Assembly: GCA_030648295.1 (NCBI GenBank)
Contig: JAUSID010000024.1
Span: 1-32,782 of the forward strand
Direction: 5' to 3'
DNA: 32,782 nt
DNA from: Opitutaceae bacterium
GTDB lineage: Bacteria; Verrucomicrobiota; Verrucomicrobiia; Opitutales; Opitutaceae
The stretch's first letter is position 1; every line of letters begins with the position of its first letter. This document shows positions 6,666 to 14,749 of the stretch, piece by piece. Made by a program: the position numbers and the translations under genes. The notes under the pieces were generated by a model. That model ran no database searches. It worked only from the letters and a program-made list of their open reading frames with translations, and was not told the DNA's origin.

Positions 6666-7865
6666 TTACCGCTCTGCCGCAGCGGAGGCCGTCGGAGTCG
6701 TAGTGGGCAGCTCGAGGCGCGGACGGGCCGGACGAATTTTCAGCCACATGGCTTTCGCTCTCGCCGGGATGCTGACGAGCCCGCCAGGCAGGAAGAGCAC
6801 CATGACGATGAAGAGCCCGCCGAGAATCAGGAGCCAGAGATCGGGAAACGCACGCGTGGCGTAGCTCTTGAGCGCGTTGATGCTGATCGCGCCGAGAATC
6901 GGGCCGACGAGGGTGCCGCGTCCGCCGACGGCGCACCAGACCACGGCCTCGAGCGATTTGTCGGGTGTCATCTCGCTGGGATTGATGATTCCGACCTGCG
7001 GGACGTAGAGCACTCCGCCGGCAGCGGCGATCGCGGCGGCGACGACAAAAATGAAAAGTTTGTACTGCGGCGTCGAATACCCGCTGAAGAGCACGCGGTT
7101 TTCGCCGTCACGGATGGCCCGCTGCACGAGCCCGAACTTGGTACCGCTCAACCAGCGACAGCCGACGTAGACCGCCAGCAGCGTCGCCGCCGTCGCCATG
7201 AAGAGTCCGCGTTGCGTCGCGGGCGCGAGCAGGTCGTAGCCGAGCAGAAATTTGAAATCGGTGAACCCGTTGTTTCCGCCCATCAGCAGATTATTGCGGA
7301 AGAACATGAGCGACGTGCCGTAGGTGAGCGCCTGCGTCAGGATGGAAAAATAAACGCCCTTGATCCGCGAGCGGAAGGCGAGGAAACCGAAGACATAGGC
7401 GATCAGCCCTGGCAGCAGGAACGCCATGGTCAGCGCGAACGGGAAATTCGAGAACGGCTTCCAGAAGTCCGGCAGCTCGGTCCAGCCGAGGAACACGAGG
7501 AAGTCGGGAATCGGTTTCCGGTGCTGTCCGAGATCACCGATCATCCGCATGAGGTACATCCCGTGCATGTAGCCGCCCAGGGCGAAGAAGAGCGCCTGGC
7601 CGAGGCTCAGCAATCCGGTGTAGCCCCAGAGCAGATCGACCGAGATCGCGAGCAGCGCGTAACAGAGATACTTGCCCCAGAGGTTCAGCGTGAAGTGGCT
7701 GATTACACCCGCTGAATTGAGCAGCGGGAAAACCACGAGCGCCAGAAACGCGAAAATCGCGACGACGATAAATTCGATCCGCCGGCGGGTGGGCGAAAGG
7801 TGAGGCGGCGCGAGGGTCGTCATTCGCGAAGTTGCAGTTCGATCCCGCATCTCGAAATTCTTCAT
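6666..7865 (-). CDS. urtC: Urea ABC transporter permease UrtC
   Basis: A LivM-type inner-membrane permease of the urea importer with about ten hydrophobic segments. Family stretches are [21 protein letters not shown] near residue 65, [20 protein letters not shown], and the EAA-like region [24 protein letters not shown], plus [27 protein letters not shown]. The start at 7865 lies 3 bp after the urtB stop, with a GGAG twelve bases upstream. The ATG at 7823 (MTTLAPPH) is an alternative that would remove 14 residues. The tail beyond residue 375 is Pro/Thr/Ala-rich and probably cytoplasmic. Confidence 0.95.
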   Translation of the reverse strand: MKNFEMRDRTATSRMTTLAPPHLSPTRRRIEFIVVAIFAFLALVVFPLLNSAGVISHFTLNLWGKYLCYALLAISVDLLWGYTGLLSLGQALFFALGGYMHGMYLMRMIGDLGQHRKPIPDFLVFLGWTELPDFWKPFSNFPFALTMAFLLPGLIAYVFGFLAFRSRIKGVYFSILTQALTYGTSLMFFRNNLLMGGNNGFTDFKFLLGYDLLAPATQRGLFMATAATLLAVYVGCRWLSGTKFGLVQRAIRDGENRVLFSGYSTPQYKLFIFVVAAAIAAAGGVLYVPQVGIINPSEMTPDKSLEAVVWCAVGGRGTLVGPILGAISINALKSYATRAFPDLWLLILGGLFIVMVLFLPGGLVSIPARAKAMWLKIRPARPRLELPTTTPTASAAAER

Positions 7866-7868
7866 GGC

Positions 7869-9683
7869 TTAATCGAGACTCCGGCTCCGCGTGACGAACA
7901 AGCCCGCGGGCCGCCATTGCAGGAACAGGACGATCAGCGCCAGGACGAGAATCTTCCCGAACACCGACGAGTCCTGCGCCAGGTTCTGGAGGAAACTTCC
8001 GATCAACGGGAAACCGGCAAGCCCCGGCGCCCATGTCGGCAGGTATTGCTGGAGCACTTGATCGAGTCCGCCGATGCCGAACGCACTAATGACTGTGCCC
8101 ATGAGGTTGCCGACGCCCCCGACCACCACAGTCATGAACGCGTCGACGATGTAACTTTGGCCGAGCGACGGACCGACGTTGCCAATCTGGCTGAGAAACG
8201 CGCCGGCGAGTCCCGCCAGCCCGCTCCCGAGTCCGAACGTGAGCATGTTCACCCGCTCGGTCCGCACACCCATGCACGCGGCCATCGTCCGGTTCTGCAT
8301 CACCGCGCGGATGAGCAGTCCGAGCGGAGTTCTCGTCAGCACCAGCCACACGCCGAATACAATCAGCAGCGCGAAACCGATCACGAAGACGCGGTTCCAG
8401 CCGAGGATGATGTCGTTCACCGTCCAGTTGCCGCTCAGGTACGCGGGGCTGGATACCTGCACGTTGTTCGCGCCAAACGTGAGCCGGAATGTCTGCTGGA
8501 GCAGGAGCGAAACACCCCACGTCGCGAGCAGGCTTTCGAGCGGCCGCCGATACAGGAAGCGAATGATGCCGCGCTCGAGCCCGATGCCGACCAGCGCAGC
8601 GGCGAGGAAACTGGCGGGAATCGCGGCGAGAAAATACGCCTGATAGACCCAGCCGCCGAGGTGCATTCCAGGAATCGCGAGGCTGAGTCCAAAACACGGA
8701 ATCGTCACGCCGCCGCCGAAGACCGACTGTGTCAGGTAGGTCGTGTACGCACCGACGGCGATCATCTCGCCGTGCGCCATGTTGATCACGCCCATTAATC
8801 CGAACGTGATGGCGAGGCCCAGCGCGACGATGAGCAGGATGCTGCCGAGACTGGCGCTGCGAAAAAGCGTCCCGAAAAAATCCACCGACGACCGATGGCG
8901 ATCAATCGCCGCCAGCGTCGCCCGACAGGCCGCGGCGATTTCCTTCTGGCCGGCCGCGCCGGCGTTCTTCAAGGCGGCCTGGATCAGATCGTAACTCGAG
9001 AGCGCCTCGAGCTCCCGGAGTTCGCGCAGCGCGGCGAGCTTCGCGTCGTCGCTGGAGTCCTTGAGCCGAATCACCGCGAGCGCCTCGCGCAGCGCAAGCC
9101 GCACCTTGGGCTCGCGTTCGATCGCCAGCCGCGCCTCGAGCGCGGGCAACTTGTCCGCGTTTTGTGCGAACCCGATTGCCTGGATCGCCTGGCGGCGCTT
9201 GGCGGGATCGCGCGCCGCGATTTCCGCGACATCGAGCACACTCTTCATCGCCCGGCGCAACGCGGCGTCGTGTTCCACCGCGGTGAGATCGGCGGCAACG
9301 AGACGAAGCGGCTTGCCGCTGGCATCGCGGAGCGGTTCGCCCGTGTCGACCCGCAGCGCTTCCTGCGCCTCGGCGGCATCCTTCGGGCCTATCAGCTGAA
9401 CGGGCACCTTCGCGCCGTCGGCGGCGGCATGGATGAAAAGTTGATCGGACCGCCAGGCGGCGAGTAGCGCGGGCACGTCTTCGTCGCCCTCACCGGCGAG
9501 TCCCGCCACGAGCGCGCGCTTCGGCGTGTCGTCCTCCGTGAGGATTGCCTTCGCAATGGTCAGCCGCGCGGCGCCGGCAGCGATCGCGCTGCATGCAAGC
9601 CAGGCGGAAAACAGGAACCCGAGGACGCTGGGAAGGGGTTTCACGAGCACCACGGCGCGGAATGCAGGAACTCTGCCAATCAT
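7869..9683 (-). CDS. urtB: Urea ABC transporter permease UrtB
   Basis: A LivH-type permease. The C-terminal half (from about residue 280) has the family hallmark GLAITFGLMGVINMAHGEM and later TWGVSLLLQQTFRLTFGANN and GGVGNLMGTVISAFGIGGLDQVLQ. The N-terminal 270 residues start with a signal-like hydrophobic stretch (LGFLFSAWLACSAIAAGAA), followed by a helical, HEAT-like domain that would face the periplasm, as in other UrtB proteins. The total is 604 aa, somewhat long for UrtB. A terminator-like hairpin ends 1 bp before the annotated ATG at 9683, leaving no room for a normal ribosome binding site. Initiation at an internal GTG (VLVKPLPS or nearby) is possible. Confidence 0.95.
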   Translation of the reverse strand: MIGRVPAFRAVVLVKPLPSVLGFLFSAWLACSAIAAGAARLTIAKAILTEDDTPKRALVAGLAGEGDEDVPALLAAWRSDQLFIHAAADGAKVPVQLIGPKDAAEAQEALRVDTGEPLRDASGKPLRLVAADLTAVEHDAALRRAMKSVLDVAEIAARDPAKRRQAIQAIGFAQNADKLPALEARLAIEREPKVRLALREALAVIRLKDSSDDAKLAALRELRELEALSSYDLIQAALKNAGAAGQKEIAAACRATLAAIDRHRSSVDFFGTLFRSASLGSILLIVALGLAITFGLMGVINMAHGEMIAVGAYTTYLTQSVFGGGVTIPCFGLSLAIPGMHLGGWVYQAYFLAAIPASFLAAALVGIGLERGIIRFLYRRPLESLLATWGVSLLLQQTFRLTFGANNVQVSSPAYLSGNWTVNDIILGWNRVFVIGFALLIVFGVWLVLTRTPLGLLIRAVMQNRTMAACMGVRTERVNMLTFGLGSGLAGLAGAFLSQIGNVGPSLGQSYIVDAFMTVVVGGVGNLMGTVISAFGIGGLDQVLQQYLPTWAPGLAGFPLIGSFLQNLAQDSSVFGKILVLALIVLFLQWRPAGLFVTRSRSLD

Positions 9684-9684
9684 G

Positions 9685-9715
9685 AAAAAGGGCGGGCTCT
9701 TTTTTGAGCCCGCCC
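9685..9715 (-). terminator. Intrinsic terminator or attenuator between urtA and urtB
   Basis: On the minus strand: a perfect 10-bp GC-rich stem GGGCGGGCTC / GAGCCCGCCC with a loop of six A, followed by TTTTT and then C and the urtB ATG. It would release most RNA polymerase after urtA and so lower expression of the membrane genes relative to the binding protein. The T-tract touching the urtB start is unusual. Confidence 0.85.
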
Positions 9716-9778
9716 ATCCGAATCGACGTCAGATCAGCCGGAGCCGCGACAACTACGAAACGGCCCCGGCTAACTGAC

Positions 9779-9806
9779 GTGGCGCGGCAAGCGCGCCACC
9801 TGCCAA
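9779..9806. repeat. GTGGCGCG hairpin repeat, copy 1, after urtA
   Basis: An 8-bp stem GTGGCGCG/CGCGCCAC with a 5-base loop, followed by CTGCCAA. The same 28-bp sequence with one base changed in the loop is at 16315-16342. It is 5 bp downstream of the urtA stop. REP-like, possibly protecting the urtA 3' end. Confidence 0.75.
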
Positions 9807-9810
9807 ACCG

Positions 9811-11085
9811 TCACTCGTTCGTCGCGACCGCGCCCTTGGCCTTGAACTTTCCCTTCAACCAGGGTTCGCCGTACACGTTGTTGAACGACTTCAGAATTTT
9901 GAACTGCCCGTCGGCCTTGGTCTCGCCGATGAACACGTTCTTCGTGAGGTGCATGTTCTTTTGCGTCGCGACCTTGCCGGCGGGGCCGTCGAACGACACG
10001 CCGGATTTCCATGCGGCGCGAACCTTGTCGACGTCGAAGCTGCCGGCCTTCTCGACCGCGGCTTTCCAGAGGTAAACGCCGACGTAGCTCAGCACCATCG
10101 GCGAGCAGGTCACGCGGTTTTCCTTCACGACGCCGGGGACCGAACTCTTCGCCAGCCAGGCCTTGAAATCGGCCACGAACTTCTTGTTCGCCGGCGAATT
10201 GATCGACTGGAAATACGTCCAGCAGCCGAGCTGGCCCACGAGTTTGTCCGCCGGCAGCCCCCGGAATTCATCCTCGGAGATCGAGAACGACACGACGGGG
10301 CAAACCTCCGCACTCAGGCCGGACGCGGCATACTCCTTGAAGAACGGCACGTTCGTGTCGCCATTCAGCGTGCTGATGACGGCGGCGCCACCACCCGCGG
10401 CGAATTGTTTAATCTCGGCCACGATTTGCTGATAATCGGTGTGGCCGAACGGCGTGTATTTTCCGGCCGAGATGATGTTGCCGGAGCCATCCTTGCGGAA
10501 TCCGCCGCCGATGTTCTCGATCGCGACGCCCTTGCTCAGGAGGTACTCGAGCAGCACCAGATTCGTCGTCTGCGGATAAACGTAATCCGAGCCGAGCAGG
10601 TAGAATTTCTTGTAGCCCTGTGCGAGCAGGTAATCGACCGCCGGCGTGGCCTGCTGGTTCACCGCCTCGGCCGTATACGCGACGTTCTGACTTTCCTCTT
10701 CGCCCTCGTATTGCACCGGGTAAAAGAGCAGCCCGTTGTTCTTCTCATACACGGGGAGGACCGATTTGCGGCTGACGGATGTCCAGCAGCCGAAGGTCAC
10801 GGCGACTTGGTCCTGTTCGAGGAGCTGCTTCGCCTTTTCGGCGAACAGCGGCCAGTTCGACGCGCCGTCAACGACGACAGGTTCGATCTTTTTGCCGAGC
10901 ACGCCACCCTTCGCGTTAATCTCGTCGAAGGTGAAGAGCAGCACGTCGCGCAGCGACGTTTCGCTGATCGCCATCGTGCCGGAGAGCGAGTGGAGGACGC
11001 CAACCTTGACCGTCTCGGCGGCGTGGGCCGCGAGCGTCGTGCCGAGCGCGAGGGCGCCGGTGCGGAGCAGTGTGGTTAATTTCAT
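9811..11085 (-). CDS. urtA: Urea ABC transporter substrate-binding protein UrtA
   Basis: The periplasmic urea-binding protein. From the ATG at 11085, which has AGGT five bases upstream, there is a Sec signal peptide ([22 protein letters not shown], cleaved before AETVKVG), then the FmdD/UrtA-specific series [74 protein letters not shown] and [13 protein letters not shown]. The mature protein is about 400 aa, as expected. The frame extends upstream to 11211, but that part is Pro-rich, lacks a signal peptide and is rejected. It is the first urt gene, 165 bp from the porin, and is separated from urtB by a terminator hairpin. Confidence 0.96.
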   Translation of the reverse strand: MKLTTLLRTGALALGTTLAAHAAETVKVGVLHSLSGTMAISETSLRDVLLFTFDEINAKGGVLGKKIEPVVVDGASNWPLFAEKAKQLLEQDQVAVTFGCWTSVSRKSVLPVYEKNNGLLFYPVQYEGEEESQNVAYTAEAVNQQATPAVDYLLAQGYKKFYLLGSDYVYPQTTNLVLLEYLLSKGVAIENIGGGFRKDGSGNIISAGKYTPFGHTDYQQIVAEIKQFAAGGGAAVISTLNGDTNVPFFKEYAASGLSAEVCPVVSFSISEDEFRGLPADKLVGQLGCWTYFQSINSPANKKFVADFKAWLAKSSVPGVVKENRVTCSPMVLSYVGVYLWKAAVEKAGSFDVDKVRAAWKSGVSFDGPAGKVATQKNMHLTKNVFIGETKADGQFKILKSFNNVYGEPWLKGKFKAKGAVATNE

Positions 11086-11249
11086 ATTGGACCTGTGGGG
11101 CGGAGTGACGCCGACCTTCGGGCAAGGCCGCAGCCGTGCGACGCCGGACGGTCGTCGAAAACTTGAATGAGGAGGGGGGGGAGGATGCGGCGGAGTGGCC
11201 GCGGCGGGCAAATTTGCCGCGCGCCGGCGGCCGACTCAGCCGCGCGAGA

Positions 11250-12218
11250 TTACCACTTCAGGATGGCCTGGACGCCGTAGAATTTGTAGTTGCCGTAGGT
11301 GTCGCCCTTCGCGAGCGAGAACTCGGCGCGGATGGAGGCGTTCGGCGAAATCGCGAACGTGGGTGCAACGGTCCACTTGGTGTCGTTGCCGCCGCCGTCG
11401 GCCTCGAATCCACTGACGCGAAACGCGGTCGAGAACTTGTTGTTGAACTTGTACCCGACATATCCGAGCCATCCCTTGCCGACGTCATCCTGGAGGTCGA
11501 ACTCGGCGCCGAGCGTCACCTGGTCGGACAGGGCGTAGCTCGCCCACACGTCGAAGATGAAGAGCTTGTTCGCGGCCTTGTCCGTATCTTCGGAGGCAAT
11601 ACCGGCGAAGAGCGTCAGCTTGTCGATGCCGGTGTAGGTCATGATCGCTTCCAAGCCGATGTCGTCGCTGTATTCGCGATCGCCCTCGAAGAAGCCTTTC
11701 GCGCCGCCGAAGACGGAGTCGACCGCCGCGATACCCACCGAAAAGGTCTTGGTGGAGTAGTCGAGTTTCGCGCCGGTATGGTAGGCCGGCACCGCGAAGA
11801 TCGTGTACCCGTAGGTGAGCTGCGCCATGTTCGGGGCGTCGAACGCCTCGTAGCCCATGTAGCTGAGGAATTTCCCGCCGGTGAGCTTCAGGCCGTTGCC
11901 CGCATCAAGCGTGACGTAGGCGTCGAGAAGCCCGGCCTCGTTGGTGGAGCCGGCGGCGGGCAGATAGAGCATGCTGCCGTAGCCGCTGAGCTTGCCGGAT
12001 GTGCCCAGCAGCCCGACTTTTACCGCGTCGGTGTTACCAAACAGGGTGCCATTCTTGAGATACGTCTCGGAGCGCTTGCCGCCGTCCGGATCCGTCGTGG
12101 TCCACGAGCCGACGGCGTAACCGTTGACCGAGAAGTTTTCGTTTACTCTGACGTCGGCGAGAGCCGAGAACGAGGCAGCGAGCGAGAGCGCGGCCGCGAG
12201 TGTGAAGCGAGGTGTCAT
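11250..12218 (-). CDS. Outer-membrane porin (probable urea or amide channel) upstream of urtA
   Basis: A 322-aa protein with a signal peptide (MTPRFTLAAALSLAASFSALA, then DVRVNENF) and a body of alternating Gly/aromatic strands such as GLKLTGGKFLSYMGYEAFD and GWLGYVGYKFNNKFSTAFRVSGFE. It ends in a C-terminal aromatic (AILKW), as outer-membrane barrels do. I recognise it as a beta-barrel porin, not a specific named family. Its place as first gene before urtABCDE suggests it admits urea or short amides. This is inference from context. A sigma-54-like promoter lies 66-81 bp upstream, with an imperfect dyad (12251-12272) between promoter and gene. Confidence 0.85.
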   Translation of the reverse strand: MTPRFTLAAALSLAASFSALADVRVNENFSVNGYAVGSWTTTDPDGGKRSETYLKNGTLFGNTDAVKVGLLGTSGKLSGYGSMLYLPAAGSTNEAGLLDAYVTLDAGNGLKLTGGKFLSYMGYEAFDAPNMAQLTYGYTIFAVPAYHTGAKLDYSTKTFSVGIAAVDSVFGGAKGFFEGDREYSDDIGLEAIMTYTGIDKLTLFAGIASEDTDKAANKLFIFDVWASYALSDQVTLGAEFDLQDDVGKGWLGYVGYKFNNKFSTAFRVSGFEADGGGNDTKWTVAPTFAISPNASIRAEFSLAKGDTYGNYKFYGVQAILKW

Positions 12219-12250
12219 TGGGCAGGTCGTTGCGGGTTATTGTGGGTTGC

Positions 12251-12272
12251 GCCTGGGGTCTGCACCCAAGGC
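12251..12272. promoter_or_regulatory. Imperfect dyad in the porin/TorF-like divergent region
   Basis: GCCTGGGGT at 12251-12259 and ACCCAAGGC at 12264-12272 pair at 8 of 9 positions around a 4-base centre. It lies near the expected transcription start of the minus-strand porin and about 60-80 bp upstream of the plus-strand sigma-54-like promoter. It could be a 5' UTR hairpin or an activator site. Its sequence is not a convincing NtrC consensus. Confidence 0.4.
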
Positions 12273-12283
12273 CTGTCTCGGTT

Positions 12284-12299
12284 AGCAGCAATCTTGCCA
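12284..12299 (-). promoter_or_regulatory. Putative sigma-54 promoter of the porin-urt locus
   Basis: On the minus strand TGGCAAGATTGCTGCT matches the -24/-12 consensus (TGGCAC, five bases, TTGCW) with correct GG-to-GC spacing and mismatches at the C of the -24 box and the first T of the -12 box. The predicted start is about 55 bp before the porin ATG. Consistent with nitrogen control of urea uptake, but unproven. Confidence 0.55.
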
Positions 12300-12332
12300 T
12301 GACACAGAGGTTGGATGAGGAATCGGGCTGCT

Positions 12333-12348
12333 TGGCGTGAATGTTGCT
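12333..12348 (+). promoter_or_regulatory. Putative sigma-54 promoter of the TorF-like gene
   Basis: TGGCGTGAATGTTGCT has a perfect TTGCT -12 box, TGGC at -24, and correct GG-to-GC spacing. Only A and C of the -24 box differ. The predicted start is about 40 bp before the ATG at 12399. It diverges from the promoter at 12284-12299, with 33 bp between the two. Confidence 0.6.
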
Positions 12349-12398
12349 CATGCGTTCCAGCGATTGGCCTCATGCTCGTCGTCCTTCCAACCATACCA

Positions 12399-13193
12399 AT
12401 GAATCAAAAACTCCTTCTCACCTCCGTCTTCGCCGCCACGCTCGGCGCTGCCGTTGTTCGCGCGCAAACGACGCCGCCTTCAGCCCCGGCACCTGCGGGT
12501 GTCAGCATTACGGCGACTGCCACCGCGGTCTCCCAGTACATGTTTCGCGGCCAGCGGCTCGGCGGCCTTTCGTTCCAGCCGGCGATTGAATGCGGCTCGG
12601 GCAGCAGCGTGTTGGGCATCTGGTCGAATTTCCCCATCAAGGACGAAGTGCCGGATACCTCGGATCCGGAATTCGATCTCTACGGCTCCTACAATTTCAC
12701 CGTGAGCGACGTGCTGAGCATCGTGCCGGGTTTCACCTGGTATACGTATCCCGATGCCCCGACGGCCGCGGGTTTCTACCGGTCGACCTTCGAACCCAAT
12801 GTCGCGCTTAACTACACCGTCGGCGGCGTGAAACTGACGCCGAAGGTTTACTACGACCTGCGGCTCGAAGGCCCGACCTACGAATTCACCGCCGCCTACG
12901 CCCTGCCGTTGAAAGACATCGGCAGCGAACTCGATTTCGTCGGCACCGTGGGCAGCTACTACGTGCGTGAGGCGATCAATAATTCCCGGCCGGCGACGAA
13001 AGCGTGGGGCGATTACTGGCTGATCGGCGTTTCCGCACCATTCCAGATCACGCCCAAGGGCAAGCTCACGGTCGGTTTTGCGTACACCAAAGGCACCAAC
13101 GCGTTCGCCAAGCAGGGTACGGCGCCACGTTTCGAAAACTCGCTCGCCGTCGGCCGCGGGGTGGTGACGCTCAGCTACTCCCACTCGTTCTAA
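12399..13193 (+). CDS. TorF-like putative outer-membrane protein
   Basis: A 264-aa protein with a signal peptide (MNQKLLLTSVFAATLGAAVVRA, then QTTPP) and the TorF-family type start of the mature barrel, VSITATATAVSQYMFRGQRL, with its YMFRG motif, followed by repeated amphipathic strands (FDLYGSYNFTVSD, TPKVYYDLRLEGPTYEFTAAYAL). It closes with an outer-membrane C-terminal signature (VTLSYSHSF). The upstream in-frame codons from 12315 are not included because the signal peptide begins at 12399. The substrate is unknown. The sigma-54-like promoter and divergence from the urea porin suggest nitrogen-regulated uptake. A strong terminator follows at 13253. Confidence 0.82.
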   Translation: MNQKLLLTSVFAATLGAAVVRAQTTPPSAPAPAGVSITATATAVSQYMFRGQRLGGLSFQPAIECGSGSSVLGIWSNFPIKDEVPDTSDPEFDLYGSYNFTVSDVLSIVPGFTWYTYPDAPTAAGFYRSTFEPNVALNYTVGGVKLTPKVYYDLRLEGPTYEFTAAYALPLKDIGSELDFVGTVGSYYVREAINNSRPATKAWGDYWLIGVSAPFQITPKGKLTVGFAYTKGTNAFAKQGTAPRFENSLAVGRGVVTLSYSHSF

Positions 13194-13252
13194 ACCCAAC
13201 GTCGTTTTTGTGACGCCCTGTTTAGTCCCGGCCCGGCCACCGCCCGGCTTTC

Positions 13253-13279
13253 GCCCGCGTGTGCAACGCGGGCTTTTTT
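13253..13279 (+). terminator. Intrinsic terminator after the TorF-like gene
   Basis: Stem GCCCGCGT / ACGCGGGC with loop GTGCA, followed by TTTTTT. It is 60 bp after the stop of the TorF-like gene and 113 bp before argC, separating the nitrogen locus from the arginine block. Confidence 0.9.
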
Positions 13280-13391
13280 GTGTCCGCTGGTTTGCCCATT
13301 CACCTGCGGCCCGACTTATTGGCGGCACTGCACGGGTCGCGTCAAAAATCATTCTCGATTCGCGCGGCCCGTTCCCAATCCTGCCAAGCGC

Positions 13392-14417
13392 ATGAAAGTC
13401 GGCATCGTCGGCGCGTCGGGTTATTCCGGCGAAGTATTGGTCAAGCTGCTCCTGCGGCACCCGCGGGTCACCCTTGCGGCGGTGACGTCGCGCACGCACG
13501 CGGGCAAGCCGCTCGCGGCCGTGATTCCCGCGGTTCGCGGCGCCGACCACGGGCTGACGTTCACCGATTCCGATCCCGCGGCGCTCGCGAAAACGGACAT
13601 CGACCTTTTCTTCCTGGCTCTGCCGCACGGAGCCGCCGCCACCTACGCGAAGGCGCTCGTGCCCGCGGGCAAACGCGTCATCGATCTCAGTGCCGACTTC
13701 CGAATCGCGGACCTCGCCACGTACCAGAAATACTACGGCGAGCACCACGCACCGGAGTTGCTGCCGCACGCGCGTTTTGTCCTGCCGGAATTGACGCCGC
13801 CAGCGTGGAAGACCGAGGCGAAATTGATCGCCGCTCCCGGTTGTTATCCGACCAGCATCATCGTGCCGCTAGCGCCCCTGCTGAAACAGGGCGTGATTAC
13901 GCGCGAGCACATCGTGGTGAATTCCTGCAGCGGAATCAGCGGGGCCGGCAAAAAGGTCGATGAGACCTATCTGTTCGTCGAGCGCGCCGAGAGCATGAAG
14001 GCCTATGGGCTCGTCAAGCACCGGCATCTGGCCGAGGTGGAGGAGCAACTCGCGTTGTTCAGCGGCGTGCAGACCATCATCCAGTTCAATCCCCACCTTG
14101 CGCCCATGCGGCGCGGCATTGCCACCACCATCACCGTGCCGGCGGCCCCCGGCGCCACCATCGACTCGCTTTATGCGGCGTGGCGCTCCGTCTACGCCGG
14201 CCGGCCGTTCGTGCAGCTGCTGCCCACCGGCGAGACGCCGGACACGGCGCACACGATCGACACCAACCGCGTGGACATGTCAGCCGTGTACGATCCGCGG
14301 ACGAAGAACTTCGTCATTACCACCGCGGAGGACAACCTGGTGAAGGGCGCGAGTGGCCAGGCAGTGCAGATCATGAATCTTTGGAGCGGTTTCGCGGAGA
14401 CCGACGGACTGCTCTGA
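13392..14417 (+). CDS. argC: N-acetyl-gamma-glutamyl-phosphate reductase ArgC
   Basis: The third step of ornithine synthesis: NADPH reduction of N-acetylglutamyl phosphate to the semialdehyde. The start at 13392 gives the classic MKVGIVGASGYSGEVLVKLL nucleotide-binding N-terminus. The longer upstream frame has no signal and is dropped. ALPHGAA is at residues 76-82, RVIDLSADFR begins at 95, and the catalytic cysteine C151 is in APGCYPTS, followed by NSCSGISGAGKKVDE and KHRHLAEVEEQL. Its 341 aa is the normal length. The stop TGA is the first unit boundary of a heptamer array leading towards hss. No strong Shine-Dalgarno sequence. Confidence 0.97.
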   Translation: MKVGIVGASGYSGEVLVKLLLRHPRVTLAAVTSRTHAGKPLAAVIPAVRGADHGLTFTDSDPAALAKTDIDLFFLALPHGAAATYAKALVPAGKRVIDLSADFRIADLATYQKYYGEHHAPELLPHARFVLPELTPPAWKTEAKLIAAPGCYPTSIIVPLAPLLKQGVITREHIVVNSCSGISGAGKKVDETYLFVERAESMKAYGLVKHRHLAEVEEQLALFSGVQTIIQFNPHLAPMRRGIATTITVPAAPGATIDSLYAAWRSVYAGRPFVQLLPTGETPDTAHTIDTNRVDMSAVYDPRTKNFVITTAEDNLVKGASGQAVQIMNLWSGFAETDGLL

Positions 14418-14612
<195 letters not shown>

Positions 14613-14636
14613 AACGGGGCGGGAAATTCCTTGTCA

Positions 14637-14749
14637 GCGCGCGCGCGCGTCTCGCAAAGTGCCGGCCGCAAATGTTGCCCGCACGAGACTGAGCCAATCG
14701 GGCTGTCCCATCCCCGGGGCGGCTGCAGGCCGGGCAACCACGCGAGATC
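14637..14749 (+). promoter_or_regulatory. Possible structured leader of hss
   Basis: After a 13-base alternating GC run (14637-14649), TCTCGC (14650-14655) can pair either with CGAGA (14684-14688), extended by GTGC/GCAC and GGC/GCC in a long hairpin, or with GCGAGA (14742-14747), which touches the ATG and is the only Shine-Dalgarno-like sequence. GTTGCCC (14674-14680) can likewise pair with GGGCAAC (14732-14738). Such exclusive pairings are what a translational switch would need. I could not match it to a known riboswitch. High GC makes chance pairing likely. Confidence 0.3.

Noticed and set aside
14690-14749. GGGCAACC-type sequence in the hss leader as a SAM-I or SAM-IV riboswitch
   Set aside because: Only the short GGGCAACC string resembles those aptamers. 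The kink-turn, GGA core and paired helices cannot be found.
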